From: an uncultured Eubacteriales bacterium
GTDB lineage: Bacteria > Bacillota > Clostridia > Oscillospirales > Oscillospiraceae
Reading direction: 5' to 3'
DNA: 12,709 bases
NCBI GenBank assembly: GCA_900313295.1
Contig: OMQS01000035.1
Span: 1-12,709, forward strand
Shown here: positions 1 through 5,072 of the stretch, one piece after another
Numbering within the stretch: the stretch's first letter is position 1
Layout: the number at the start of each line of letters is the position of its first letter
Translations under genes and position numbers: made by a program
The notes under the pieces: model-generated
What the model was told of the DNA's origin: nothing
Database searches by the model: none
The model's input: the letters and a program-made list of their open reading frames with translations, nothing else

Positions 1-659
1 ATGCCCTTGAGAGGCAGGTAGTAGTTCATCATGGAGAACATGCCCTTCTTCATCTCGCCGCCGTACCAGGTGTTGATGATGACCTGCTCGCGGGAGGTGA
101 TGTTGAAGGCCACGCAGGTCTCGGAGTTGAGACCCAGCTCCTTGTAATTTTCCACCTTGGCCTTGGAGGCGTTATACACCATAAAGTCCGGCTCGAAGTT
201 CGCCAGTTCCTCCTCGGAGGGCTGGATGAACATATTCTTAATAAAGTGTGCCTGCCAGGCCACCTCCACGATGAAGCGCACGGCCATGCGGGTGTCCTTG
301 TTGGCGCCGCAGAAAGCGTCCACCACGAACAGGCGCTTGTTGCACAGCTCGCTGACGGCCAGCTTCTTCACCTGCGCCCAGACGTCCTCGCTCATGGGGT
401 GGTTGTCGTTTTTATATCCCTCGCTGGTCCACCACACGGTGTCCTTGGAGTTTTCGTCCATGACAATGTACTTGTCCTTGGGAGAGCGGCCGGTGTAGAT
501 GCCGGTCATCACGTTCACGGCGCCCAGCTCAGTAACCTGACCGACCTCATAGCCCGTCAGCTCAGCCTTGGTCTCCTCTGCAAACAGCGCGTCATAAGAC
601 GGATTGTGCACGATCTCCGTGGTGCCGGAAATACCATACTTGCTCAGATCAATGGCCAT
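1..659 (-). CDS. pckA: Phosphoenolpyruvate carboxykinase (ATP), N-terminal part, cut by the window edge
   Basis: Cytosolic enzyme that interconverts oxaloacetate + ATP and PEP + CO2 + ADP. In fermenting anaerobes it often runs toward oxaloacetate. The first 219 residues are visible, about 40% of the usual 530-540, and the frame is open to the window edge. They read as typical [16 protein letters not shown] at residues 56-63 (R58 is the substrate-binding Arg of the family) and [16 protein letters not shown] at 199-214, with the catalytic-site Lys pair K204/K205. The nucleotide-binding and metal-binding half lies off the left edge. The start is the ATG at 659-657, preceded by AAAGGAG with an 8-nt spacer. 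It is transcribed leftward from its own extended -10 promoter, diverging from the ModE-like gene. No frameshift is seen in the visible part. Confidence 0.97.
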   Translation of the reverse strand, partial: MAIDLSKYGISGTTEIVHNPSYDALFAEETKAELTGYEVGQVTELGAVNVMTGIYTGRSPKDKYIVMDENSKDTVWWTSEGYKNDNHPMSEDVWAQVKKLAVSELCNKRLFVVDAFCGANKDTRMAVRFIVEVAWQAHFIKNMFIQPSEEELANFEPDFMVYNASKAKVENYKELGLNSETCVAFNITSREQVIINTWYGGEMKKGMFSMMNYYLPLKG

Positions 660-734
660 AATTATTTCTCCTTTTCATAAAATTAATACGGGAATCGTTT
701 GAAATAAACATCCTCCCATTATTTCAGTATCTGC

Positions 735-743
735 ATTATACCA
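735..743 (-). promoter_or_regulatory. Extended -10 promoter for pckA
   Basis: Read on the minus strand the sequence is TGGTATAAT: a perfect -10 hexamer (735-740) with the TG of an extended -10. The -35 region at about 17 bp (TGGATT) is poor, as is common for extended -10 promoters. Predicted transcription starts near 728, giving a leader of roughly 70 nt before the pckA start. Confidence 0.7.
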
Positions 744-814
744 CAGGAAAACATAAGAATCCACTGTCTTTCTCCACTAATTTTACAAAAAAATTTAGCC
801 ATCCTAACAAAAAG

Positions 815-834
815 TGTGTTTATTGGATAACACA
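815..834. promoter_or_regulatory. Inverted repeat in the pckA / ModE-like intergenic region, Rex-like
   Basis: TGTGTT and AACACA form 6-bp arms around an 8-bp centre. The core TGTT-N8-AACA has the same spacing as the clostridial Rex consensus (TTGTTAA-N4-TTAACAA) and matches about 10 of its 14 fixed positions by eye. It lies about 75 bp upstream of the pckA -10 and 46 bp upstream of the -35 of the rightward gene, so it overlaps neither promoter core. It could be an operator for a redox regulator or a chance repeat. Confidence 0.3.
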
Positions 835-879
835 GACCGCCCCTGAAAAAACTATTTGTGTGGGCAGCCCTCTGCTCCA

Positions 880-907
880 TTGACATTTTTCAGAATGCTG
901 GTAAAAT
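880..907 (+). promoter_or_regulatory. Near-consensus sigma-A promoter of the ModE-like gene
   Basis: TTGACA at 880-885, a 16-bp spacer, and TAAAAT at 902-907. Transcription would start about 6-8 nt later, at 913-915, which is where the ATG at 914 lies. The predicted mRNA therefore has no or almost no 5' leader. Confidence 0.75.
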
Positions 908-913
908 GAACCT

Positions 914-1258
914 ATGAATACTATGAATCTGAAAATGACCCTCCGTTTTTATGTGGAGGATAATAAGGTTTTCGGCCCCGGGGTCGCCCAGCTGCTGCAC
1001 AGGGTGCAGGAGCTGCATTCCCTGCGGGCAGCCGCGCTAAGCATGAACATGGCGTATTCCAAGGCGTGGACGATGCTGCGCAGCGCCGAAAGGGAGCTGG
1101 GCCTCAAGCTGCTGCACTCCTCTACCGGCGGCAAAGGCGGCGGCGGTGCCGTGCTCACGGAGGAAGGAGCGCAGCTTCTGGCGCGGTATGACGAGCTGTG
1201 CCGCCGGATGCAGGCTTACGGCCGCCGGCAGTTTGAGGAGCTGTTTGGAGAAGAATAA
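914..1258 (+). CDS. ModE-like winged helix-turn-helix DNA-binding protein, single domain
   Basis: A 114-residue protein that matches the N-terminal DNA-binding domain of the molybdate regulator ModE. Features are GPGVAQLLHRVQ at 21-32, the helix-turn-helix LRAAALSMNMAYSKAWTMLR at 37-56, and the wing with a Gly-rich turn and LTEEG at 71-85 (the family pattern is GG..GGGA.LT..G). The C-terminal molybdate-binding (TOBE/MOP) domains of full ModE are absent, so any effector must act elsewhere or there is none. No molybdenum uptake or cofactor gene is in the window. There are in-frame ATGs at 914 and 923, neither with a convincing Shine-Dalgarno sequence, and the promoter -10 ends at 907, so translation may be leaderless from 914. 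A terminator follows directly, so the gene is probably monocistronic. The family call is good; the regulated genes are unknown. Confidence 0.88.
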   Translation: MNTMNLKMTLRFYVEDNKVFGPGVAQLLHRVQELHSLRAAALSMNMAYSKAWTMLRSAERELGLKLLHSSTGGKGGGGAVLTEEGAQLLARYDELCRRMQAYGRRQFEELFGEE

Positions 1259-1262
1259 CGGG

Positions 1263-1291
1263 AAAGCGGAGGCGTCTGTCTCCGCTTTTTT
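1263..1291 (+). terminator. Intrinsic terminator of the ModE-like gene
   Basis: A 9-bp stem AAAGCGGAG / CTCCGCTTT (1263-1271 with 1280-1288), an 8-nt loop, and six T residues at 1286-1291. It begins 5 nt after the stop codon. Confidence 0.88.
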
Positions 1292-1435
1292 GCTCGCCGC
1301 CCAAGCACCTGTTTGCCCCGCGGGAGCCTGCTTCGGCGGCTGTGGAAATTCAATTCTCCTTCTGCCCTCCGCAGAAAGTAGATTCTTGCATACAAATTTA
1401 CCAAAAAAATGTTGTAATGTTGTGCAATATGACCG
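1292..1435. other. Non-coding stretch upstream of the transporter promoter
   Basis: No plausible gene is seen here. The left part is GC-rich and the right part AT-rich. The only notable element is a direct repeat of ATGTTGT at 1409-1415 and 1417-1423 (8-bp period), ending about 12 bp before the -35 box. It could be a regulator site. Confidence 0.4.
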
Positions 1436-1464
1436 TTGACTTTAGAGGTTTAAAGTTCTATAGT
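1436..1464 (+). promoter_or_regulatory. Sigma-A promoter of the leader peptide and ABC transporter operon
   Basis: TTGACT at 1436-1441, a 17-bp spacer, and TATAGT at 1459-1464. Transcription is predicted to start near A1471, 42 nt upstream of the leader-peptide ATG. Confidence 0.85.
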
Positions 1465-1503
1465 ATGTCCATCAAAACAAATCGCCGCCAGACGGCAGAA
1501 AGG

Positions 1504-1558
1504 AGCCCCGATATGCGTACCGTTTCTCGTTCCAATTCCATCCTCTCCCGTCGGGGCT
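1504..1558 (+). promoter_or_regulatory. Long-range helix over the leader Shine-Dalgarno
   Basis: AGCCCCGA (1504-1511) is perfectly complementary to TCGGGGCT (1551-1558). This 8-bp, GC-rich helix takes up the last two bases of the leader's AAAGGAG and ends at the first base of the first Tyr codon. It could tune how often the leader is translated, or help synchronise the ribosome with polymerase. Confidence 0.45.
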
Positions 1559-1638
1559 ACTATTACGGCTTTATGGCTCGCTATTTTGCGGGTTATTTTT
1601 GCTGCAACAAATGCATAAAGCCGTCCGTATCACAATAG
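1513..1638 (+). CDS. Aromatic-residue-rich attenuator leader peptide, 41 aa
   Basis: A small ORF with a strong ribosome binding site (AAAGGAG at 1499-1505, 7-nt spacer) just downstream of a good promoter. Residues 15-29 read GYYYGFMARYFAGYF, with five Tyr and three Phe in 15 positions, followed by a Cys cluster (C30, C31, C34). There is no Trp. Such a run of cognate codons, followed by a terminator and then biosynthetic or transport genes, is the hallmark of leader peptides such as PheL. Here the ribosome would stall on codons 16-18 (1558-1566) when charged tRNA-Tyr is scarce, or on the Phe codons when Phe is scarce. The stop codon (1636-1638) lies inside the proposed antiterminator arm. The first ten residues are unremarkable, with no signal peptide. 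The peptide itself probably has no function beyond being translated. Confidence 0.82.
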   Translation: MRTVSRSNSILSRRGYYYGFMARYFAGYFCCNKCIKPSVSQ

Positions 1639-1662
1639 AGTTTCCGTTCTTTTCCCGTTAAG

Positions 1663-1702
1663 AAGAGGGCGCTCTGTTTCCGGACAGAGCGCCCTCTTTT
1701 TT
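1663..1702 (+). terminator. Attenuator terminator hairpin
   Basis: A 15-bp uninterrupted stem (1663-1677 with 1684-1698), loop TTCCGG, and T1697-T1702. It lies between the leader-peptide stop and the ribosome binding site of the substrate-binding protein, so it must be read through for the transporter to be made from the 1436 promoter. Confidence 0.93.
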
Positions 1703-1745
1703 ATACAAAAACAAAAAACAATACACAGCAAAGGAGAAAAACACC

Positions 1746-2720
1746 ATGAAAAAGTTACTGACACTGATCCTTGCGCTGGCAATGGCTCTTTCCCTTGTAG
1801 CCTGCGGCAGCAGCGACAAAAAAGACGATTCCGGCGAAAAGACCTATACCGTAGGCGTTGTGCAGCTGGTGCAGCATGAGGCACTGGATGCCGCCACCAA
1901 GGGCTTTACCGACGCGCTGAAGGAAGCACTGGGCGACAAGGTGAACGTTGTTGTGAAGAACGCCTCCGGCGATTCCAACACCTGCGGCACCATTGTCAAC
2001 GGCTTCCTGGCCGACAACGTAGACCTCATCATGGCCAATGCCACGCCGGCTCTGCAGGCCGCCGCCTCCGCCACCAGCACCGTGCCTATCCTGGGTACCT
2101 CCGTCACCGACTACGCCACCGCTCTGGAGATCGCCGACTGGACAGGCACCGTGGGCGGCAACATCTCCGGCACCTCCGATCTGGCACCTCTGGATCAGCA
2201 GGTCGCCATGCTGCAGGAGCTGTTCCCCAACGCCAAGAAGGTGGGTATGCTCTTCTGCTCCAGCGAGCCCAACAGCAAATACCAGGTCGATGAGGTGACG
2301 AAGCTGCTCTCCAACGCCGGCATCACCTGCACCGAGTTCGCCTTCACCGACAGCAACGACGTTTCCTCCGTCACCCAGAAGGCGTGTGACGCGTCCGACG
2401 TGCTCTTCATCCCCACCGACAACACCGCCGCTTCCAACACCGAAGCCATCGCCAACGTAGTTCTGGCCTCCAACACCCCCGTCATCGCCGGTGAGTCCGG
2501 TCTCTGCAAAGGCTGCGGCGTGGCCACCCTCTCCATCGACTACTACGAGCTGGGCAAGATCACCGGCCAGATGGCCGCCAAGATCCTCACGGGCGAGGCC
2601 GATGTTTCCACCATGCCCATCCAGTTCGCCCCCTCTGTGACCAAGCAGGCCAACATGGCCAACTGCCAGAAGCTGGGCATCACCATTCCCTCTGATTACA
2701 CCGCTCTGGCCACCGAGTAA
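1746..2720 (+). CDS. ABC transporter substrate-binding lipoprotein, TrpX/CD0873 family (predicted Tyr/Phe binding)
   Basis: Extracellular lipoprotein that delivers substrate to the permease encoded next. It is 324 residues long. The signal peptide ends in the lipobox LVAC with C20 as the lipidated Cys, followed by a Ser/Asp/Lys-rich linker. The mature part (from about residue 33, TYTVGVVQLVQHEALDAATKGF) is typical of the ABC_sub_bind family (PF04392), including VDLIMANATPALQAAA and VPILGTSVTDY. From established knowledge, streptococcal TrpX is a predicted tryptophan binder, and C. difficile CD0873 of this family has been reported to bind and import tyrosine. The Tyr/Phe-rich leader in front favours tyrosine or phenylalanine here, which is inference. 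The start ATG has AAAGGAG at 1730-1736 with a 9-nt spacer. It is first in a three-gene operon. Confidence 0.92.
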   Translation: MKKLLTLILALAMALSLVACGSSDKKDDSGEKTYTVGVVQLVQHEALDAATKGFTDALKEALGDKVNVVVKNASGDSNTCGTIVNGFLADNVDLIMANATPALQAAASATSTVPILGTSVTDYATALEIADWTGTVGGNISGTSDLAPLDQQVAMLQELFPNAKKVGMLFCSSEPNSKYQVDEVTKLLSNAGITCTEFAFTDSNDVSSVTQKACDASDVLFIPTDNTAASNTEAIANVVLASNTPVIAGESGLCKGCGVATLSIDYYELGKITGQMAAKILTGEADVSTMPIQFAPSVTKQANMANCQKLGITIPSDYTALATE

Positions 2721-2732
2721 GCTGACAACATC

Positions 2733-2788
2733 GGGAGGGAACTTCTGTCCCCTCCCTCGTGACACCGAGCTGCCCGTAACAAGGCAGC
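2733..2788 (+). promoter_or_regulatory. Two intercistronic hairpins between binding protein and permease
   Basis: Hairpin A: GGGAGGG (2733-2739) with CCCTCCC (2750-2756) and a 10-nt loop. Hairpin B: GCTGCC (2769-2774) with GGCAGC (2783-2788) and an 8-nt loop. Neither has a T-tract, so they are not ordinary terminators. They may stabilise the upstream mRNA or slow 3' exonucleases, which would keep the lipoprotein more abundant than the membrane components. Transcription probably continues into the permease gene. Confidence 0.55.
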
Positions 2789-2807
2789 CGTTTGAGGAGA
2801 ATAGAAA

Positions 2808-3728
2808 ATGGCTTTCCTGACTTCACTGCTCAATGCGCTGCCCGGTGCGGCGGCGCAGGGACTCATCTGGGGCATAATGGCCATCGGCGTCTACATCACC
2901 TTCCGCGTGCTGGACGTAGCCGATCTGACCGTGGACGGCTCCATCGCCACCGGCGGCGCCGTGGCCGTAATGCTGATCCGCGGCGGCATGAACTGCTGGC
3001 TGGCGCTGCTGTGTGCCTTCGCCTCCGGCCTGTTGGCTGGGCTCGTCACCGGCCTGTTCCATACCAAGTGCGGCATCCCCGCCATTCTGGCCGGCATTCT
3101 GACGCAGCTGGCTCTGTACTCCGTGAACCTGCGGATCATGGGCGGCAAGGCGAACCAGGCCGTAGGCGTGGATAAGTACCAGCTGGCCGTTTCCCAGCGC
3201 TATGTGCGGGAGCTGGCTCTGAATAATCCCCTGCCCCTGCTGCTCATCATCGTTGTGATCGTGGTCATCGCCCTGTACTGGTTCTTCGGCACGGAGCGTG
3301 GCTGTTCCGTCCGCGCCACCGGCGCCAACGCCAACATGGCTCGGGCGCAGGGCATCAACACCAACGCCAACATCGTGCTGGGGCTTATGCTCTCCAACGG
3401 TCTGGTGGCTCTGTCCGGCGGCCTGCTGGCGCAGTTCCAGGGCGCAGCCGACGTGGGCATGGGGCGCGGCGCCATCGTCATCGGTCTGGCAGCCGTCATC
3501 ATCAGTGAAGTGACCTTCGGCAAGATCTTCCGCAACTTCGGTCTGAAAATGTTTGCCGTGGCGCTGGGCGCCGTGATCTATTTCTTCGTGCTGCAGATCG
3601 TGCTGCAGCTTGGCCTGAACACCAACGATCTGAAGCTGATCTCCGCCCTGATCGTGGCCGTTTTCCTCTCCGTGCCCTACTGGAAGGGCAAGCTGATCCA
3701 TAAGAAAGGAGGCGTGCACCATGCTTGA
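2808..3728 (+). CDS. ABC transporter permease, TrpY-type
   Basis: Integral membrane subunit that forms the translocation path with the adjacent ATPase. It is 306 residues long, with about nine hydrophobic segments (near 17-33, 43-58, 63-84, 90-108, 142-160, 187-208, 220-236, 248-269, 276-290). The stretch DVADLTVDGSIATGGAVA at 36-53 is characteristic of this branch of the BPD_transp_2 permeases (PF02653). The loop RATGANANMARAQGIN at 169-184 is the likely coupling region that contacts the ATPase. The start ATG has GAGGAG with an 8-nt spacer. It follows the binding-protein gene by 87 bp and overlaps the ATPase gene by 8 bp, so the last two are probably translationally coupled. The substrate is inferred from the operon's regulation, not from this protein. 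Confidence 0.92.
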   Translation: MAFLTSLLNALPGAAAQGLIWGIMAIGVYITFRVLDVADLTVDGSIATGGAVAVMLIRGGMNCWLALLCAFASGLLAGLVTGLFHTKCGIPAILAGILTQLALYSVNLRIMGGKANQAVGVDKYQLAVSQRYVRELALNNPLPLLLIIVVIVVIALYWFFGTERGCSVRATGANANMARAQGINTNANIVLGLMLSNGLVALSGGLLAQFQGAADVGMGRGAIVIGLAAVIISEVTFGKIFRNFGLKMFAVALGAVIYFFVLQIVLQLGLNTNDLKLISALIVAVFLSVPYWKGKLIHKKGGVHHA

Positions 3729-4515
3729 GCTGCGGAATATTTCCAAGACCTTCTTCCCCGGCACCGTGCATGAAAAAACCGCGCTGGATAACCTGAGTCT
3801 GACCCTGCACGAGGGTGATTTTGTCACCGTCATCGGCGGCAACGGCGCCGGAAAATCCACCATGCTCAATGCCATTGCAGGCACCTTCACCGTGGACAGC
3901 GGCTCCATTCTCATTGACGGAATAGACGTGACCAGGCTGCCCGAATACAAGCGGGCGGCGCTGCTGGGTCGTGTGTTCCAGGATCCCATGATGGGCACCG
4001 CGCCCACCATGCAGATTCAGGAAAATCTGGCTCTGGCCGCCCGCAGAGGCCAGCATCGCGGTCTGAAATGGGGCATCACCCAGCAGGAGCAGCAGGAGTA
4101 TTTCCGGCGGCTCAAGGAACTGGATCTGGGTCTGGAGGACCGGATGAAGGCGAAGGTCGGCCTGCTCTCCGGCGGCCAGCGTCAGGCGCTGACGCTTCTG
4201 ATGGCGGCCATGCAGAAGCCCAAGCTCCTGCTTCTGGACGAGCATACCGCCGCTCTGGATCCCCGCACGGCCGCCAAGGTTCTGGAGCTGAGTGACCGGA
4301 TCGTGGAGGAAAATCATCTGACAACGCTGATGATCACCCACAACATGAAGGACGCCATTGCCCACGGCAACCGTCTCATCATGATGGATGCCGGCCACAT
4401 TGTGCTGGACATCTCCGGCGAGGAGAAAAAGAAGCTCACCGTCACCGACCTGCTCACCCTGTTCAGCAAGGCCAGCGGCACAGAGGCCAACGACGACAAA
4501 CTCCTCCTCTCTTAA
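3721..4515 (+). CDS. ABC transporter ATP-binding protein, TrpZ-type
   Basis: Cytoplasmic ATPase that powers the importer. It is 264 residues long with every core motif: Walker A GGNGAGKST at 39-47, Q-loop Q87, signature LSGGQ at 149-153, Walker B LLLLDE at 169-174 (E174 catalytic), D-loop AALD at 177-180, and switch His H207 in LMITHN. The start ATG has AAAGGAGG at 3705-3712 with an 8-nt spacer, inside the end of the permease gene. It is the last gene of the operon; a hairpin follows 34 nt after the stop. Confidence 0.95.
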   Translation: MLELRNISKTFFPGTVHEKTALDNLSLTLHEGDFVTVIGGNGAGKSTMLNAIAGTFTVDSGSILIDGIDVTRLPEYKRAALLGRVFQDPMMGTAPTMQIQENLALAARRGQHRGLKWGITQQEQQEYFRRLKELDLGLEDRMKAKVGLLSGGQRQALTLLMAAMQKPKLLLLDEHTAALDPRTAAKVLELSDRIVEENHLTTLMITHNMKDAIAHGNRLIMMDAGHIVLDISGEEKKKLTVTDLLTLFSKASGTEANDDKLLLS

Positions 4516-4549
4516 ATTCGCTGTATTGATTTACCTTTCTCATACCGGA

Positions 4550-4584
4550 AAAACGGACGAGCGCCAACTGTGCCCGTCCGTTTT
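4550..4584. terminator. Hairpin between convergent operons, probable bidirectional terminator
   Basis: A 10-bp stem AAAACGGACG / CGTCCGTTTT (4550-4559 with 4575-4584) and a 15-nt loop. Rightward it ends in only four T residues followed by CC; leftward it has five. It therefore looks stronger for the leftward Nudix/DUF523 operon, though it can serve both. Confidence 0.7.
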
Positions 4585-4637
4585 CCTATATAGCGGCCTA
4601 TATAGCAGCCTATATAATTTCCTAAATAGCCTATAAG
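4585..4637. repeat. Short degenerate tandem repeat, unit CCTATATAGCRG
   Basis: Successive units begin at 4585 (CCTATATAGCGG), 4597 (CCTATATAGCAG), 4609 (CCTATATAATTT), 4621 (CCTAAATAG) and 4630 (CCTATAAG). The first two differ at one base and the rest decay. The core CTATATAG is self-complementary. The array fills the gap between the terminator hairpin and the stop codon of the DUF523 gene and is much more AT-rich than its surroundings. Confidence 0.75.
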
Positions 4638-5072
4638 TTATTCCCGCAAAAATGCCTCCAGCTCGCTCTCCCCCAGCACCCGAATGCCGTTTTCAGCCAG
4701 CAGCTCCGCCGCCACGCCGAACCCGTCCACCACCGTGTGGGTAAACGTTCCGTCGTAAATTTCTCCGGAGCCGCAGGCGGGGCTTCGCTCCTTCAAAACG
4801 GCGGCGGTGCAGCCGTAGAGCCGCGCCAACCGCAGCACCTCCTGCGCCCCTTTCCGGTACTGCTCGGTGACATCGGCACCGTCCTTGGTGACAACGCCGC
4901 TCCCCCGCCGCTCCGAAGGCGCGCGGGGCGTGGACAGCCCGCCCAATATCTCCGGACAGACTGGAATGGCCGTGTGTTTTTTCAGCAGCTCTCCGGCAAG
5001 TGGATGGCCTTTACTCCTCCCGTCATAGCGGCAGGAAACGCCCAGCAGACAGGCGCTGACAAGGACGTTCAT
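4638..5072 (-). CDS. DUF523 family protein, TudS-like (Fe-S thiouracil desulfurase family)
   Basis: A 144-residue protein that starts with the family hallmark VSACLLGVSCRYDG (5-18), continues with IPVCPE at 36-41 and a Gly-rich STPRAPSERR, and has LKERSPACGSGEIYDG at 93-108. Cys8, Cys39 and Cys100 are at the positions I expect for the cluster ligands; C14 and C88 are additional. Family members studied as TudS remove sulfur from 2-thiouracil using a [4Fe-4S] cluster. Whether this member does so is inferred, and the traditional label is DUF523 (PF04463). Its ATG overlaps the Nudix stop by 4 bp (ATGA), with AAGGAG inside the end of the Nudix gene, so it is the second gene of a two-gene operon. 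Confidence 0.87.
   Translation of the reverse strand: MNVLVSACLLGVSCRYDGRSKGHPLAGELLKKHTAIPVCPEILGGLSTPRAPSERRGSGVVTKDGADVTEQYRKGAQEVLRLARLYGCTAAVLKERSPACGSGEIYDGTFTHTVVDGFGVAAELLAENGIRVLGESELEAFLRE

Larger units (their letters stand above)
1471..1702 (+). promoter_or_regulatory. Ribosome-mediated transcription attenuator (Tyr/Phe-responsive) of the ABC transporter
   Basis: Mutually exclusive RNA helices can be drawn. Helix 1:2 is an 11-bp perfect pairing of 1565-1575 (ACGGCTTTATG, starting in the third Tyr codon) with 1614-1624 (CATAAAGCCGT). The antiterminator 2:3 pairs 1623-1627 (GTCCG) with 1681-1685 (CGGAC) and 1634-1641 (AATAGAGT) with 1671-1678 (GCTCTGTT, two G-U pairs). Terminator 3:4 is at 1663-1702. 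A ribosome stalled at the Tyr codons masks arm 1 and frees arm 2 for the antiterminator. A ribosome that reaches the stop codon covers arm 2 and lets the terminator form. With no translation, 1:2 forms and termination follows. The helices were found by eye and no energies were computed. No T-box element was recognised. Confidence 0.75.

Noticed and set aside
664..708. 14-codon upstream ORF in the pckA leader (minus strand) ending just before the pckA Shine-Dalgarno
   Set aside because: No ribosome binding site, no codon bias or repeat, and no terminator-like hairpin after it. I judged it a chance ORF, unlike the leader at 1513-1638.
1471..1702. T-box riboswitch upstream of the transporter
   Set aside because: I could not find the conserved T-box sequence or a long Stem I, and the terminator is preceded by a well-formed leader ORF. 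Attenuation by translation explains the region better.
1755..2765. Long antisense open frame (336 codons) opposite the substrate-binding protein gene
   Set aside because: Gly/Val/His-rich low-complexity translation with no recognisable motif or ribosome binding site. It is a shadow of the GC-rich third positions of the real gene, which has a signal peptide and lipobox.
2823..4010. 395-codon antisense frame across permease and ATPase genes
   Set aside because: It spans two genes that have perfect ABC motifs on the plus strand. Its translation is His/Gln/Gly-rich and family-less.
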